A stretch of 64,000 nt of DNA from Mytilus californianus. Its lineage: Eukaryota > Mollusca > Bivalvia > Mytilida > Mytilidae. The position numbers were made by a program, and so were the translations under genes. Below the pieces are notes generated by a model. That model was given only the letters and a program-made list of their open reading frames with translations. It was not told the origin of the DNA and did not search any database. This document shows positions 30,001 through 45,509 of the stretch, one piece after another (position 1 is the first letter of the stretch; each line of letters opens with the position of its first letter). Location: the NCBI RefSeq assembly GCF_021869535.1, contig NW_026262659.1, positions 7,812,001 to 7,876,000 on the forward strand. Direction: 5' to 3'.

Positions 30001-33000
30001 CACTACTATTTTATTCAAAGGTCAAAATATAGGGCTGTGCGGCATATTTTCAACATTTATATGCCCTGAACTTCTAAGAGTTTAAACTTATACTAAAATT
30101 CTATACTACCCTTACCTCCATTTTTGGACCTCCTAAGAATTAAAATTTAGGCGCTACCATGTTTTTCTATACTGGTTACATTCCCAAGTGATGTCTCTAT
30201 GAAATGAAACACAGAGATCATAAATGGGAACCAGTACGTTAACAAATTAACATATCTATGAATATTATATATCTCCCCAAAAGAGGCGTGGTTTGAGAAA
30301 CAGCTGTATTTACAAAGTGCAACCTATACAAACATTTATTCAAATAGAAAACTCTCTAAAAACACTTTTTCTCAAAACAATACTTATTTATCAGATTTAT
30401 AGCCTTAAAGAAATCACTGCATATACTCTAAGTTTCCTTTTACAGTACATTTTATACCCCTACCCCTGTTTCAATTTTTTAAAGAATTTGAAAACAAGAC
30501 TTTAATAATTGCCAGCTTACCCTATGTGCATGTTTTCTGACATTAACTGTCTAAAACCTGTTTGAAACTATTCTGATAACAAATTGAAAGCATTTTAAAA
30601 TACTATAAATGTAATGTTTAGTAGTTAATCATTCCAACATTCAAGATTATACAAAGTATCCAATCCTGCCTGTGTCTCCAGTCCACATCTTACTGTATGC
30701 CTATTTGTCAATGAAAGTTCACAATTTCTGCCTCAAATGGTCAGTTTAGAATTCATGTTACAACAGTATCATCCCTAACCATATATCTAACATAAGTTAG
30801 TTAATATATGAACTACAAGTGTTTAAACAAAGCCATATTTGCAAAAGTTGTATTTATGAAGATATCAGTCTGGTGCATAAATTCACTGAATGTTTGATAG
30901 AAATGACTGCTTACATCTGATTTTTGCATAACTTCCTACCACAGTTATTGTTTTCCTTACAAAAGACCTTTGAAATAATAAAAGCATAGCATTTAGAAGT
31001 TAAATTATCTGTTTTATGACCCAGGGGGAGGCATTTTTCTCTGTTTTTTGCCCCTGGGGCCTCACATTTCCTATTTTTTTTTCCCTGTTTCTAGCAATGT
31101 GGAATAATTGGTACATATTTAGGATAGAACACACTATTGTAAGTTTTATTGAGGTCTTTTTGAAATTCTAGCTTGTACTTTTTATGCCGCAGTCACAAAA
31201 AAGCACATTTAGGTGTTACGGCTTACTTTTGGGTTATCGACAGGACAAAAACACCCCAACAAAAATATTTAAGAAGGATCAATGAGTTGCAATGACTGCG
31301 AAGGGTAAATATAAGCACTTCTAAACAATTTAAATTACAAATAGGCATATATCATGAATTTATTTTTTATTCAGGGCTTTAAGTAAACAATGCATACTGT
31401 AAACTGTGAATTTATGCTGACTCATCATAGTTTAGGCCCAGGATTTTTTTTCAATCTTCATGAAATATTTATAAAACTTCATATTTGAGTTAAATCCTTA
31501 AAAATCTCTGAGATAAACAAGATTTTGTGAAATTCTGTATGTTCTAATTTTTAACCCTATATAGGTTGCAATTCTGTAAATATAGACAATGCAATTTCCC
31601 GTAGGAACTCCCTTTGCGGCTAAAACTGTGACACTTTTACTATAAAGTTTCGTGAAAAATAATATCCTAGAAAGGAAAGTTTATATGCACTACTATTTTA
31701 TTCAAAGGTCAAAATATAGGGCTGTGCGGCATATTTTCAACATTTATATGCCCTGAACTTCTAAGAGTTTAAACTTATACTAAAATTCTATACTACCCTT
31801 ACCTCCATTTTTGGACCTCCTAAGAATTAAAATTTAGGCGCTACCATGTTTTTCTATACTGGTTACATTCCCAAGTGATGTCTCTATGAAATGAAACACA
31901 GAGATCATAAATGGGAACCAGTACGTTAACAAATTAACATATCTATGAATATTATATATCTCCCCAAAAGAGGCGTGGTTTGAGAAACAGCTGTATTTAC
32001 AAAGTGCAACCTATACAAACATTTATTCAAATAGAAAACTCTCTAAAAACACTTTTTCTCAAAACAATACTTATTTATCAGATTTATAGCCTTAAAGAAA
32101 TCACTGCATATACTCTAAGTTTCCTTTTACAGTACATTTTATACCCCTACCCCTGTTTCAATTTTTTAAAGAATTTGAAAACAAGACTTTAATAATTGCC
32201 AGCTTACCCTATGTGCATGTTTTCTGACATTAACTGTCTAAAACCTGTTTGAAACTATTCTGATAACAAATTGAAAGCATTTTAAAATACTATAAATGTA
32301 ATGTTTAGTAGTTAATCATTCCAACATTCAAGATTATACAAAGTATCCAATCCTGCCTGTGTCTCCAGTCCACATCTTACTGTATGCCTATTTGTCAATG
32401 AAAGTTCACAATTTCTGCCTCAAATGGTCAGTTTAGAATTCATGTTACAACAGTATCATCCCTAACCATATATCTAACATAAGTTAGTTAATATATGAAC
32501 TACAAGTGTTTAAACAAAGCCATATTTGCAAAAGTTGTATTTATGAAGATATCAGTCTGGTGCATAAATTCACTGAATGTTTGATAGAAATGACTGCTTA
32601 CATCTGATTTTTGCATAACTTCCTACCACAGTTATTGTTTTCCTTACAAAAGACCTTTGAAATAATAAAAGCATAGCATTTAGAAGTTAAATTATCTGTT
32701 TTATGACCCAGGGGGAGGCATTTTTCTCTGTTTTTTGCCCCTGGGGCCTCACATTTCCTATTTTTTTTTCCCTGTTTCTAGCAATGTGGAATAATTGGTA
32801 CATATTTAGGATAGAACACACTATTGTAAGTTTTATTGAGGTCTTTTTGAAATTCTAGCTTGTACTTTTTATGCCGCAGTCACAAAAAAGCACATTTAGG
32901 TGTTACGGCTTACTTTTGGGTTATCGACAGGACAAAAACACCCCAACAAAAATATTTAAGAAGGATCAATGAGTTGCAATGACTGCGAAGGGTAAATATA

Positions 33001-36000
33001 AGCACTTCTAAACAATTTAAATTACAAATAGGCATATATCATGAATTTATTTTTTATTCAGGGCTTTAAGTAAACAATGCATACTGTAAACTGTGAATTT
33101 ATGCTGACTCATCATAGTTTAGGCCCAGGATTTTTTTTCAATCTTCATGAAATATTTATAAAACTTCATATTTGAGTTAAATCCTTAAAAATCTCTGAGA
33201 TAAACAAGATTTTGTGAAATTCTGTATGTTCTAATTTTTAACCCTATATAGGTTGCAATTCTGTAAATATAGACAATGCAATTTCCCGTAGGAACTCCCT
33301 TTGCGGCTAAAACTGTGACACTTTTACTATGAAGTTTCGTGAAAAATAATATCCTAGAAAGGAAAGTTTATATGCACTACTATTTTATTCAAAGGTCAAA
33401 ATATAGGGCTGTGCGGCATATTTTCAACATTTATATGCCCTGAACTTCTAAGAGTTTAAACTTATACTAAAATTCTATACTACCCTTACCTCCATTTTTG
33501 GACCTCCTAAGAATTAAAATTTAGGCGCTACCATGTTTTTCTATACTGGTTACATTCCCAAGTGATGTCTCTATGAAATGAAACACAGAGATCATAAATG
33601 GGAACCAGTACGTTAACAAATTAACATATCTATGAATATTATATATCTCCCCAAAAGAGGCGTGGTTTGAGAAACAGCTGTATTTACAAAGTGCAACCTA
33701 TACAAACATTTATTCAAATAGAAAACTCTCTAAAAACACTTTTTCTCAAAACAATACTTATTTATCAGATTTATAGCCTTAAAGAAATCACTGCATATAC
33801 TCTAAGTTTCCTTTTACAGTACATTTTATACCCCTACCCCTGTTTCAATTTTTTAAAGAATTTGAAAACAAGACTTTAATAATTGCCAGCTTACCCTATG
33901 TGCATGTTTTCTGACATTAACTGTCTAAAACCTGTTTGAAACTATTCTGATAACAAATTGAAAGCATTTTAAAATACTATAAATGTAATGTTTAGTAGTT
34001 AATCATTCCAACATTCAAGATTATACAAAGTATCCAATCCTGCCTGTGTCTCCAGTCCACATCTTACTGTATGCCTATTTGTCAATGAAAGTTCACAATT
34101 TCTGCCTCAAATGGTCAGTTTAGAATTCATGTTACAACAGTATCATCCCTAACCATATATCTAACATAAGTTAGTTAATATATGAACTACAAGTGTTTAA
34201 ACAAAGCCATATTTGCAAAAGTTGTATTTATGAAGATATCAGTCTGGTGCATAAATTCACTGAATGTTTGATAGAAATGACTGCTTACATCTGATTTTTG
34301 CATAACTTCCTACCACAGTTATTGTTTTCCTTACAAAAGACCTTTGAAATAATAAAAGCATAGCATTTAGAAGTTAAATTATCTGTTTTATGACCCAGGG
34401 GGAGGCATTTTTCTCTGTTTTTTGCCCCTGGGGCCTCACATTTCCTATTTTTTTTTCCCTGTTTCTAGCAATGTGGAATAATTGGTACATATTTAGGATA
34501 GAACACACTATTGTAAGTTTTATTGAGGTCTTTTTGAAATTCTAGCTTGTACTTTTTATGCCGCAGTCACAAAAAAGCACATTTAGGTGTTACGGCTTAC
34601 TTTTGGGTTATCGACAGGACAAAAACACCCCAACAAAAATATTTAAGAAGGATCAATGAGTTGCAATGACTGCGAAGGGTAAATATAAGCACTTCTAAAC
34701 AATTTAAATTACAAATAGGCATATATCATGAATTTATTTTTTATTCAGGGCTTTAAGTAAACAATGCATACTGTAAACTGTGAATTTATGCTGACTCATC
34801 ATAGTTTAGGCCCAGGATTTTTTTTCAATCTTCATGAAATATTTATAAAACTTCATATTTGAGTTAAATCCTTAAAAATCTCTGAGATAAACAAGATTTT
34901 GTGAAATTCTGTATGTTCTAATTTTTAACCCTATATAGGTTGCAATTCTGTAAATATAGACAATGCAATTTCCCGTAGGAACTCCCTTTGCGGCTAAAAC
35001 TGTGACACTTTTACTATGAAGTTTCGTGAAAAATAATATCCTAGAAAGGAAAGTTTATATGCACTACTATTTTATTCAAAGGTCAAAATATAGGGCTGTG
35101 CGGCATATTTTCAACATTTATATGCCCTGAACTTCTAAGAGTTTAAACTTATACTAAAATTCTATACTACCCTTACCTCCATTTTTGGACCTCCTAAGAA
35201 TTAAAATTTAGGCGCTACCATGTTTTTCTATACTGGTTACATTCCCAAGTGATGTCTCTATGAAATGAAACACAGAGATCATAAATGGGAACCAGTACGT
35301 TAACAAATTAACATATCTATGAATATTATATATCTCCCCAAAAGAGGCGTGGTTTGAGAAACAGCTGTATTTACAAAGTGCAACCTATACAAACATTTAT
35401 TCAAATAGAAAACTCTCTAAAAACACTTTTTCTCAAAACAATACTTATTTATCAGATTTATAGCCTTAAAGAAATCACTGCATATACTCTAAGTTTCCTT
35501 TTACAGTACATTTTATACCCCTACCCCTGTTTCAATTTTTTAAAGAATTTGAAAACAAGACTTTAATAATTGCCAGCTTACCCTATGTGCATGTTTTCTG
35601 ACATTAACTGTCTAAAACCTGTTTGAAACTATTCTGATAACAAATTGAAAGCATTTTAAAATACTATAAATGTAATGTTTAGTAGTTAATCATTCCAACA
35701 TTCAAGATTATACAAAGTATCCAATCCTGCCTGTGTCTCCAGTCCACATCTTACTGTATGCCTATTTGTCAATGAAAGTTCACAATTTCTGCCTCAAATG
35801 GTCAGTTTAGAATTCATGTTACAACAGTATCATCCCTAACCATATATCTAACATAAGTTAGTTAATATATGAACTACAAGTGTTTAAACAAAGCCATATT
35901 TGCAAAAGTTGTATTTATGAAGATATCAGTCTGGTGCATAAATTCACTGAATGTTTGATAGAAATGACTGCTTACATCTGATTTTTGCATAACTTCCTAC

Positions 36001-39000
36001 CACAGTTATTGTTTTCCTTACAAAAGACCTTTGAAATAATAAAAGCATAGCATTTAGAAGTTAAATTATCTGTTTTATGACCCAGGGGGAGGCATTTTTC
36101 TCTGTTTTTTGCCCCTGGGGCCTCACATTTCCTATTTTTTTTTCCCTGTTTCTAGCAATGTGGAATAATTGGTACATATTTAGGATAGAACACACTATTG
36201 TAAGTTTTATTGAGGTCTTTTTGAAATTCTAGCTTGTACTTTTTATGCCGCAGTCACAAAAAAGCACATTTAGGTGTTACGGCTTACTTTTGGGTTATCG
36301 ACAGGACAAAAACACCCCAACAAAAATATTTAAGAAGGATCAATGAGTTGCAATGACTGCGAAGGGTAAATATAAGCACTTCTAAACAATTTAAATTACA
36401 AATAGGCATATATCATGAATTTATTTTTTATTCAGGGCTTTAAGTAAACAATGCATACTGTAAACTGTGAATTTATGCTGACTCATCATAGTTTAGGCCC
36501 AGGATTTTTTTTCAATCTTCATGAAATATTTATAAAACTTCATATTTGAGTTAAATCCTTAAAAATCTCTGAGATAAACAAGATTTTGTGAAATTCTGTA
36601 TGTTCTAATTTTTAACCCTATATAGGTTGCAATTCTGTAAATATAGACAATGCAATTTCCCGTAGGAACTCCCTTTGCGGCTAAAACTGTGACACTTTTA
36701 CTATGAAGTTTCGTGAAAAATAATATCCTAGAAAGGAAAGTTTATATGCACTACTATTTTATTCAAAGGTCAAAATATAGGGCTGTGCGGCATATTTTCA
36801 ACATTTATATGCCCTGAACTTCTAAGAGTTTAAACTTATACTAAAATTCTATACTACCCTTACCTCCATTTTTGGACCTCCTAAGAATTAAAATTTAGGC
36901 GCTACCATGTTTTTCTATACTGGTTACATTCCCAAGTGATGTCTCTATGAAATGAAACACAGAGATCATAAATGGGAACCAGTACGTTAACAAATTAACA
37001 TATCTATGAATATTATATATCTCCCCAAAAGAGGCGTGGTTTGAGAAACAGCTGTATTTACAAAGTGCAACCTATACAAACATTTATTCAAATAGAAAAC
37101 TCTCTAAAAACACTTTTTCTCAAAACAATACTTATTTATCAGATTTATAGCCTTAAAGAAATCACTGCATATACTCTAAGTTTCCTTTTACAGTACATTT
37201 TATACCCCTACCCCTGTTTCAATTTTTTAAAGAATTTGAAAACAAGACTTTAATAATTGCCAGCTTACCCTATGTGCATGTTTTCTGACATTAACTGTCT
37301 AAAACCTGTTTGAAACTATTCTGATAACAAATTGAAAGCATTTTAAAATACTATAAATGTAATGTTTAGTAGTTAATCATTCCAACATTCAAGATTATAC
37401 AAAGTATCCAATCCTGCCTGTGTCTCCAGTCCACATCTTACTGTATGCCTATTTGTCAATGAAAGTTCACAATTTCTGCCTCAAATGGTCAGTTTAGAAT
37501 TCATGTTACAACAGTATCATCCCTAACCATATATCTAACATAAGTTAGTTAATATATGAACTACAAGTGTTTAAACAAAGCCATATTTGCAAAAGTTGTA
37601 TTTATGAAGATATCAGTCTGGTGCATAAATTCACTGAATGTTTGATAGAAATGACTGCTTACATCTGATTTTTGCATAACTTCCTACCACAGTTATTGTT
37701 TTCCTTACAAAAGACCTTTGAAATAATAAAAGCATAGCATTTAGAAGTTAAATTATCTGTTTTATGACCCAGGGGGAGGCATTTTTCTCTGTTTTTTGCC
37801 CCTGGGGCCTCACATTTCCTATTTTTTTTCCCTGTTTCTAGCAATGTGGAATAATTGGTACATATTTAGGATAGAACACACTATTGTAAGTTTTATTGAG
37901 GTCTTTTTGAAATTCTAGCTTGTACTTTTTATGCCGCAGTCACAAAAAAGCACATTTAGGTGTTACGGCTTACTTTTGGGTTATCGACAGGACAAAAACA
38001 CCCCAACAAAAATATTTAAGAAGGATCAATGAGTTGCAATGACTGCGAAGGGTAAATATAAGCACTTCTAAACAATTTAAATTACAAATAGGCATATATC
38101 ATGAATTTATTTTTTATTCAGGGCTTTAAGTAAACAATGCATACTGTAAACTGTGAATTTATGCTGACTCATCATAGTTTAGGCCCAGGATTTTTTTTCA
38201 ATCTTCATGAAATATTTATAAAACTTCATATTTGAGTTAAATCCTTAAAAATCTCTGAGATAAACAAGATTTTGTGAAATTCTGTATGTTCTAATTTTTA
38301 ACCCTATATAGGTTGCAATTCTGTAAATATAGACAATGCAATTTCCCGTAGGAACTCCCTTTGCGGCTAAAACTGTGACACTTTTACTATGAAGTTTCGT
38401 GAAAAATAATATCCTAGAAAGGAAAGTTTATATGCACTACTATTTTATTCAAAGGTCAAAATATAGGGCTGTGCGGCATATTTTCAACATTTATATGCCC
38501 TGAACTTCTAAGAGTTTAAACTTATACTAAAATTCTATACTACCCTTACCTCCATTTTTGGACCTCCTAAGAATTAAAATTTAGGCGCTACCATGTTTTT
38601 CTATACTGGTTACATTCCCAAGTGATGTCTCTATGAAATGAAACACAGAGATCATAAATGGGAACCAGTACGTTAACAAATTAACATATCTATGAATATT
38701 ATATATCTCCCCAAAAGAGGCGTGGTTTGAGAAACAGCTGTATTTACAAAGTGCAACCTATACAAACATTTATTCAAATAGAAAACTCTCTAAAAACACT
38801 TTTTCTCAAAACAATACTTATTTATCAGATTTATAGCCTTAAAGAAATCACTGCATATACTCTAAGTTTCCTTTTACAGTACATTTTATACCCCTACCCC
38901 TGTTTCAATTTTTTAAAGAATTTGAAAACAAGACTTTAATAATTGCCAGCTTACCCTATGTGCATGTTTTCTGACATTAACTGTCTAAAACCTGTTTGAA

Positions 39001-42000
39001 ACTATTCTGATAACAAATTGAAAGCATTTTAAAATACTATAAATGTAATGTTTAGTAGTTAATCATTCCAACATTCAAGATTATACAAAGTATCCAATCC
39101 TGCCTGTGTCTCCAGTCCACATCTTACTGTATGCCTATTTGTCAATGAAAGTTCACAATTTCTGCCTCAAATGGTCAGTTTAGAATTCATGTTACAACAG
39201 TATCATCCCTAACCATATATCTAACATAAGTTAGTTAATATATGAACTACAAGTGTTTAAACAAAGCCATATTTGCAAAAGTTGTATTTATGAAGATATC
39301 AGTCTGGTGCATAAATTCACTGAATGTTTGATAGAAATGACTGCTTACATCTGATTTTTGCATAACTTCCTACCACAGTTATTGTTTTCCTTACAAAAGA
39401 CCTTTGAAATAATAAAAGCATAGCATTTAGAAGTTAAATTATCCGTTTTATGACCCAGGGGGAGGCATTTTTCTCTGTTTTTTGCCCCTGGGGCCTCACA
39501 TTTCCTATTTTTTTTTCCCTGTTTCTAGCAATGTGGAATAATTGGTACATATTTAGGATAGAACACACTATTGTAAGTTTTATTGAGGTCTTTTTGAAAT
39601 TCTAGCTTGTACTTTTTATGCCGCAGTCACAAAAAAGCACATTTAGGTGTTACGGCTTACTTTTGGGTTATCGACAGGACAAAAACACCCCAACAAAAAT
39701 ATTTAAGAAGGATCAATGAGTTGCAATGACTGCGAAGGGTAAATATAAGCACTTCTAAACAATTTAAATTACAAATAGGCATATATCATGAATTTATTTT
39801 TTATTCAGGGCTTTAAGTAAACAATGCATACTGTAAACTGTGAATTTATGCTGACTCATCATAGTTTAGGCCCAGGATTTTTTTTCAATCTTCATGAAAT
39901 ATTTATAAAACTTCATATTTGAGTTAAATCCTTAAAAATCTCTGAGATAAACAAGATTTTGTGAAATTCTGTATGTTCTAATTTTTAACCCTATATAGGT
40001 TGCAATTCTGTAAATATAGACAATGCAATTTCCCGTAGGAACTCCCTTTGCGGCTAAAACTGTGACACTTTTACTATGAAGTTTCGTGAAAAATAATATC
40101 CTAGAAAGGAAAGTTTATATGCACTACTATTTTATTCAAAGGTCAAAATATAGGGCTGTGCGGCATATTTTCAACATTTATATGCCCTGAACTTCTAAGA
40201 GTTTAAACTTATACTAAAATTCTATACTACCCTTACCTCCATTTTTGGACCTCCTAAGAATTAAAATTTAGGCGCTACCATGTTTTTCTATACTGGTTAC
40301 ATTCCCAAGTGATGTCTCTATGAAATGAAACACAGAGATCATAAATGGGAACCAGTACGTTAACAAATTAACATATCTATGAATATTATATATCTCCCCA
40401 AAAGAGGCGTGGTTTGAGAAACAGCTGTATTTACAAAGTGCAACCTATACAAACATTTATTCAAATAGAAAACTCTCTAAAAACACTTTTTCTCAAAACA
40501 ATACTTATTTATCAGATTTATAGCCTTAAAGAAATCACTGCATATACTCTAAGTTTCCTTTTACAGTACATTTTATACCCCTACCCCTGTTTCAATTTTT
40601 TAAAGAATTTGAAAACAAGACTTTAATAATTGCCAGCTTACCCTATGTGCATGTTTTCTGACATTAACTGTCTAAAACCTGTTTGAAACTATTCTGATAA
40701 CAAATTGAAAGCATTTTAAAATACTATAAATGTAATGTTTAGTAGTTAATCATTCCAACATTCAAGATTATACAAAGTATCCAATCCTGCCTGTGTCTCC
40801 AGTCCACATCTTACTGTATGCCTATTTGTCAATGAAAGTTCACAATTTCTGCCTCAAATGGTCAGTTTAGAATTCATGTTACAACAGTATCATCCCTAAC
40901 CATATATCTAACATAAGTTAGTTAATATATGAACTACAAGTGTTTAAACAAAGCCATATTTGCAAAAGTTGTATTTATGAAGATATCAGTCTGGTGCATA
41001 AATTCACTGAATGTTTGATAGAAATGACTGCTTACATCTGATTTTTGCATAACTTCCTACCACAGTTATTGTTTTCCTTACAAAAGACCTTTGAAATAAT
41101 AAAAGCATAGCATTTAGAAGTTAAATTATCTGTTTTATGACCCAGGGGGAGGCATTTTTCTCTGTTTTTTGCCCCTGGGGCCTCACATTTCCTATTTTTT
41201 TTTCCCTGTTTCTAGCAATGTGGAATAATTGGTACATATTTAGGATAGAACACACTATTGTAAGTTTTATTGAGGTCTTTTTGAAATTCTAGCTTGTACT
41301 TTTTATGCCGCAGTCACAAAAAAGCACATTTAGGTGTTACGGCTTACTTTTGGGTTATCGACAGGACAAAAACACCCCAACAAAAATATTTAAGAAGGAT
41401 CAATGAGTTGCAATGACTGCGAAGGGTAAATATAAGCACTTCTAAACAATTTAAATTACAAATAGGCATATATCATGAATTTATTTTTTATTCAGGGCTT
41501 TAAGTAAACAATGCATACTGTAAACTGTGAATTTATGCTGACTCATCATAGTTTAGGCCCAGGATTTTTTTTCAATCTTCATGAAATATTTATAAAACTT
41601 CATATTTGAGTTAAATCCTTAAAAATCTCTGAGATAAACAAGATTTTGTGAAATTCTGTATGTTCTAATTTTTAACCCTATATAGGTTGCAATTCTGTAA
41701 ATATAGACAATGCAATTTCCCGTAGGAACTCCCTTTGCGGCTAAAACTGTGACACTTTTACTATGAAGTTTCGTGAAAAATAATATCCTAGAAAGGAAAG
41801 TTTATATGCACTACTATTTTATTCAAAGGTCAAAATATAGGGCTGTGCGGCATATTTTCAACATTTATATGCCCTGAACTTCTAAGAGTTTAAACTTATA
41901 CTAAAATTCTATACTACCCTTACCTCCATTTTTGGACCTCCTAAGAATTAAAATTTAGGCGCTACCATGTTTTTCTATACTGGTTACATTCCCAAGTGAT

Positions 42001-44646
42001 GTCTCTATGAAATGAAACACAGAGATCATAAATGGGAACCAGTACGTTAACAAATTAACATATCTATGAATATTATATATCTCCCCAAAAGAGGCGTGGT
42101 TTGAGAAACAGCTGTATTTACAAAGTGCAACCTATACAAACATTTATTCAAATAGAAAACTCTCTAAAAACACTTTTTCTCAAAACAATACTTATTTATC
42201 AGATTTATAGCCTTAAAGAAATCACTGCATATACTCTAAGTTTCCTTTTACAGTACATTTTATACCCCTACCCCTGTTTCAATTTTTTAAAGAATTTGAA
42301 AACAAGACTTTAATAATTGCCAGCTTACCCTATGTGCATGTTTTCTGACATTAACTGTCTAAAACCTGTTTGAAACTATTCTGATAACAAATTGAAAGCA
42401 TTTTAAAATACTATAAATGTAATGTTTAGTAGTTAATCATTCCAACATTCAAGATTATACAAAGTATCCAATCCTGCCTGTGTCTCCAGTCCACATCTTA
42501 CTGTATGCCTATTTGTCAATGAAAGTTCACAATTTCTGCCTCAAATGGTCAGTTTAGAATTCATGTTACAACAGTATCATCCCTAACCATATATCTAACA
42601 TAAGTTAGTTAATATATGAACTACAAGTGTTTAAACAAAGCCATATTTGCAAAAGTTGTATTTATGAAGATATCAGTCTGGTGCATAAATTCACTGAATG
42701 TTTGATAGAAATGACTGCTTACATCTGATTTTTGCATAACTTCCTACCACAGTTATTGTTTTCCTTACAAAAGACCTTTGAAATAATAAAAGCATAGCAT
42801 TTAGAAGTTAAATTATCTGTTTTATGACCCAGGGGGAGGCATTTTTCTCTGTTTTTTGCCCCTGGGGCCTCACATTTCCTATTTTTTTTTCCCTGTTTCT
42901 AGCAATGTGGAATAATTGGTACATATTTAGGATAGAACACACTATTGTAAGTTTTATTGAGGTCTTTTTGAAATTCTAGCTTGTACTTTTTATGCCGCAG
43001 TCACAAAAAAGCACATTTAGGTGTTACGGCTTACTTTTGGGTTATCGACAGGACAAAAACACCCCAACAAAAATATTTAAGAAGGATCAATGAGTTGCAA
43101 TGACTGCGAAGGGTAAATATAAGCACTTCTAAACAATTTAAATTACAAATAGGCATATATCATGAATTTATTTTTTATTCAGGGCTTTAAGTAAACAATG
43201 CATACTGTAAACTGTGAATTTATGCTGACTCATCATAGTTTAGGCCCAGGATTTTTTTTCAATCTTCATGAAATATTTATAAAACTTCATATTTGAGTTA
43301 AATCCTTAAAAATCTCTGAGATAAACAAGATTTTGTGAAATTCTGTATGTTCTAATTTTTAACCCTATATAGGTTGCAATTCTGTAAATATAGACAATGC
43401 AATTTCCCGTAGGAACTCCCTTTGCGGCTAAAACTGTGACACTTTTACTATGAAGTTTCGTGAAAAATAATATCCTAGAAAGGAAAGTTTATATGCACTA
43501 CTATTTTATTCAAAGGTCAAAATATAGGGCTGTGCGGCATATTTTCAACATTTATATGCCCTGAACTTCTAAGAGTTTAAACTTATACTAAAATTCTATA
43601 CTACCCTTACCTCCATTTTTGGACCTCCTAAGAATTAAAATTTAGGCGCTACCATGTTTTTCTATACTGGTTACATTCCCAAGTGATGTCTCTATGAAAT
43701 GAAACACAGAGATCATAAATGGGAACCAGTACGTTAACAAATTAACATATCTATGAATATTATATATCTCCCCAAAAGAGGCGTGGTTTGAGAAACAGCT
43801 GTATTTACAAAGTGCAACCTATACAAACATTTATTCAAATAGAAAACTCTCTAAAAACACTTTTTCTCAAAACAATACTTATTTATCAGATTTATAGCCT
43901 TAAAGAAATCACTGCATATACTCTAAGTTTCCTTTTACAGTACATTTTATACCCCTACCCCTGTTTCAATTTTTTAAAGAATTTGAAAACAAGACTTTAA
44001 TAATTGCCAGCTTACCCTATGTGCATGTTTTCTGACATTAACTGTCTAAAACCTGTTTGAAACTATTCTGATAACAAATTGAAAGCATTTTAAAATACTA
44101 TAAATGTAATGTTTAGTAGTTAATCATTCCAACATTCAAGATTATACAAAGTATCCAATCCTGCCTGTGTCTCCAGTCCACATCTTACTGTATGCCTATT
44201 TGTCAATGAAAGTTCACAATTTCTGCCTCAAATGGTCAGTTTAGAATTCATGTTACAACAGTATCATCCCTAACCATATATCTAACATAAGTTAGTTAAT
44301 ATATGAACTACAAGTGTTTAAACAAAGCCATATTTGCAAAAGTTGTATTTATGAAGATATCAGTCTGGTGCATAAATTCACTGAATGTTTGATAGAAATG
44401 ACTGCTTACATCTGATTTTTGCATAACTTCCTACCACAGTTATTGTTTTCCTTACAAAAGACCTTTGAAATAATAAAAGCATAGCATTTAGAAGTTAAAT
44501 TATCTGTTTTATGACCCAGGGGGAGGCATTTTTCTCTGTTTTTTGCCCCTGGGGCCTCACATTTCCTATTTTTTTTCCCTGTTTCTAGCAATGTGGAATA
44601 ATTGGTACATATTTAGGATAGAACACACTATTGTAAGTTTTATTGA

Positions 44647-45509
44647 GGTCTTTTTGAAATTCTAGCTTGTACTTTTTATGCCGCAGTCACAAAAAAGCAC
44701 ATTTAGGTGTTACGGCTTACTTTTGGGTTATCGACAGGACAAAAACACCCCAACAAAAATATTTAAGAAGGATCAATGAGTTGCAATGACTGCGAAGGGT
44801 AAATATAAGCACTTCTAAACAATTTAAATTACAAATAGGCATATATCATGAATTTATTTTTTATTCAGGGCTTTAAGTAAACAATGCATACTGTAAACTG
44901 TGAATTTATGCTGACTCATCATAGTTTAGGCCCAGGATTTTTTTTCAATCTTCATGAAATATTTATAAAACTTCATATTTGAGTTAAATCCTTAAAAATC
45001 TCTGAGATAAACAAGATTTTGTGAAATTCTGTATGTTCTAATTTTTAACCCTATATAGGTTGCAATTCTGTAAATATAGACAATGCAATTTCCCGTAGGA
45101 ACTCCCTTTGCGGCTAAAACTGTGACACTTTTACTATGAAGTTTCGTGAAAAATAATATCCTAGAAAGGAAAGTTTATATGCACTACTATTTTATTCAAA
45201 GGTCAAAATATAGGGCTGTGCGGCATATTTTCAACATTTATATGCCCTGAACTTCTAAGAGTTTAAACTTATACTAAAATTCTATACTACCCTTACCTCC
45301 ATTTTTGGACCTCCTAAGAATTAAAATTTAGGCGCTACCATGTTTTTCTATACTGGTTACATTCCCAAGTGATGTCTCTATGAAATGAAACACAGAGATC
45401 ATAAATGGGAACCAGTACGTTAACAAATTAACATATCTATGAATATTATATATCTCCCCAAAAGAGGCGTGGTTTGAGAAACAGCTGTATTTACAAAGTG
45501 CAACCTATA
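44647..45509. repeat. Partial unit 28; right edge of the array
   Basis: The last unit follows the consensus through the complete 448-bp element (45058-45505) and its right TATA (45506-45509). It then switches to unrelated sequence starting GGTCATTTTC. The expected CAAACATTTATTC flank is missing. The array therefore ends at the insertion boundary rather than at a random point in the unit. Confidence 0.93.

Larger units (their letters stand above)
1..45509. repeat. Tandem array of a 1,687-bp unit (27 units plus a partial 28th)
   Basis: Head-to-tail direct repeats. Unit starts read from the recurring GGTCTTTTTGAAATTC block: 1, 1688, 3375, 5064, 6751, 8438, 10125, 11361, 13048, 14735, 16422, 18109, 19796, 21031, 22718, 24405, 26092, 27779, 29466, 31153, 32840, 34527, 36214, 37900, 39587, 41274, 42961, 44647. 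Most units are exactly 1,687 bp. Unit 3 is 1,689, units 23 and 27 are 1,686 (shorter T run), and units 7 and 13 are 1,236 and 1,235. Units differ by only a few substitutions and by a T/C homopolymer near offset 1610, so homogenisation or amplification was recent. The unit is AT-rich and I found no rRNA, snRNA, tRNA, histone or other recognisable gene in it. The array starts before the window, so its full size is unknown. An assembler could have altered the copy number. Confidence 0.98.

Noticed and set aside
1-45509. rDNA, 5S, histone or snRNA gene cluster
   Set aside because: No conserved RNA motifs or histone-like frames are visible in the unit on either strand.
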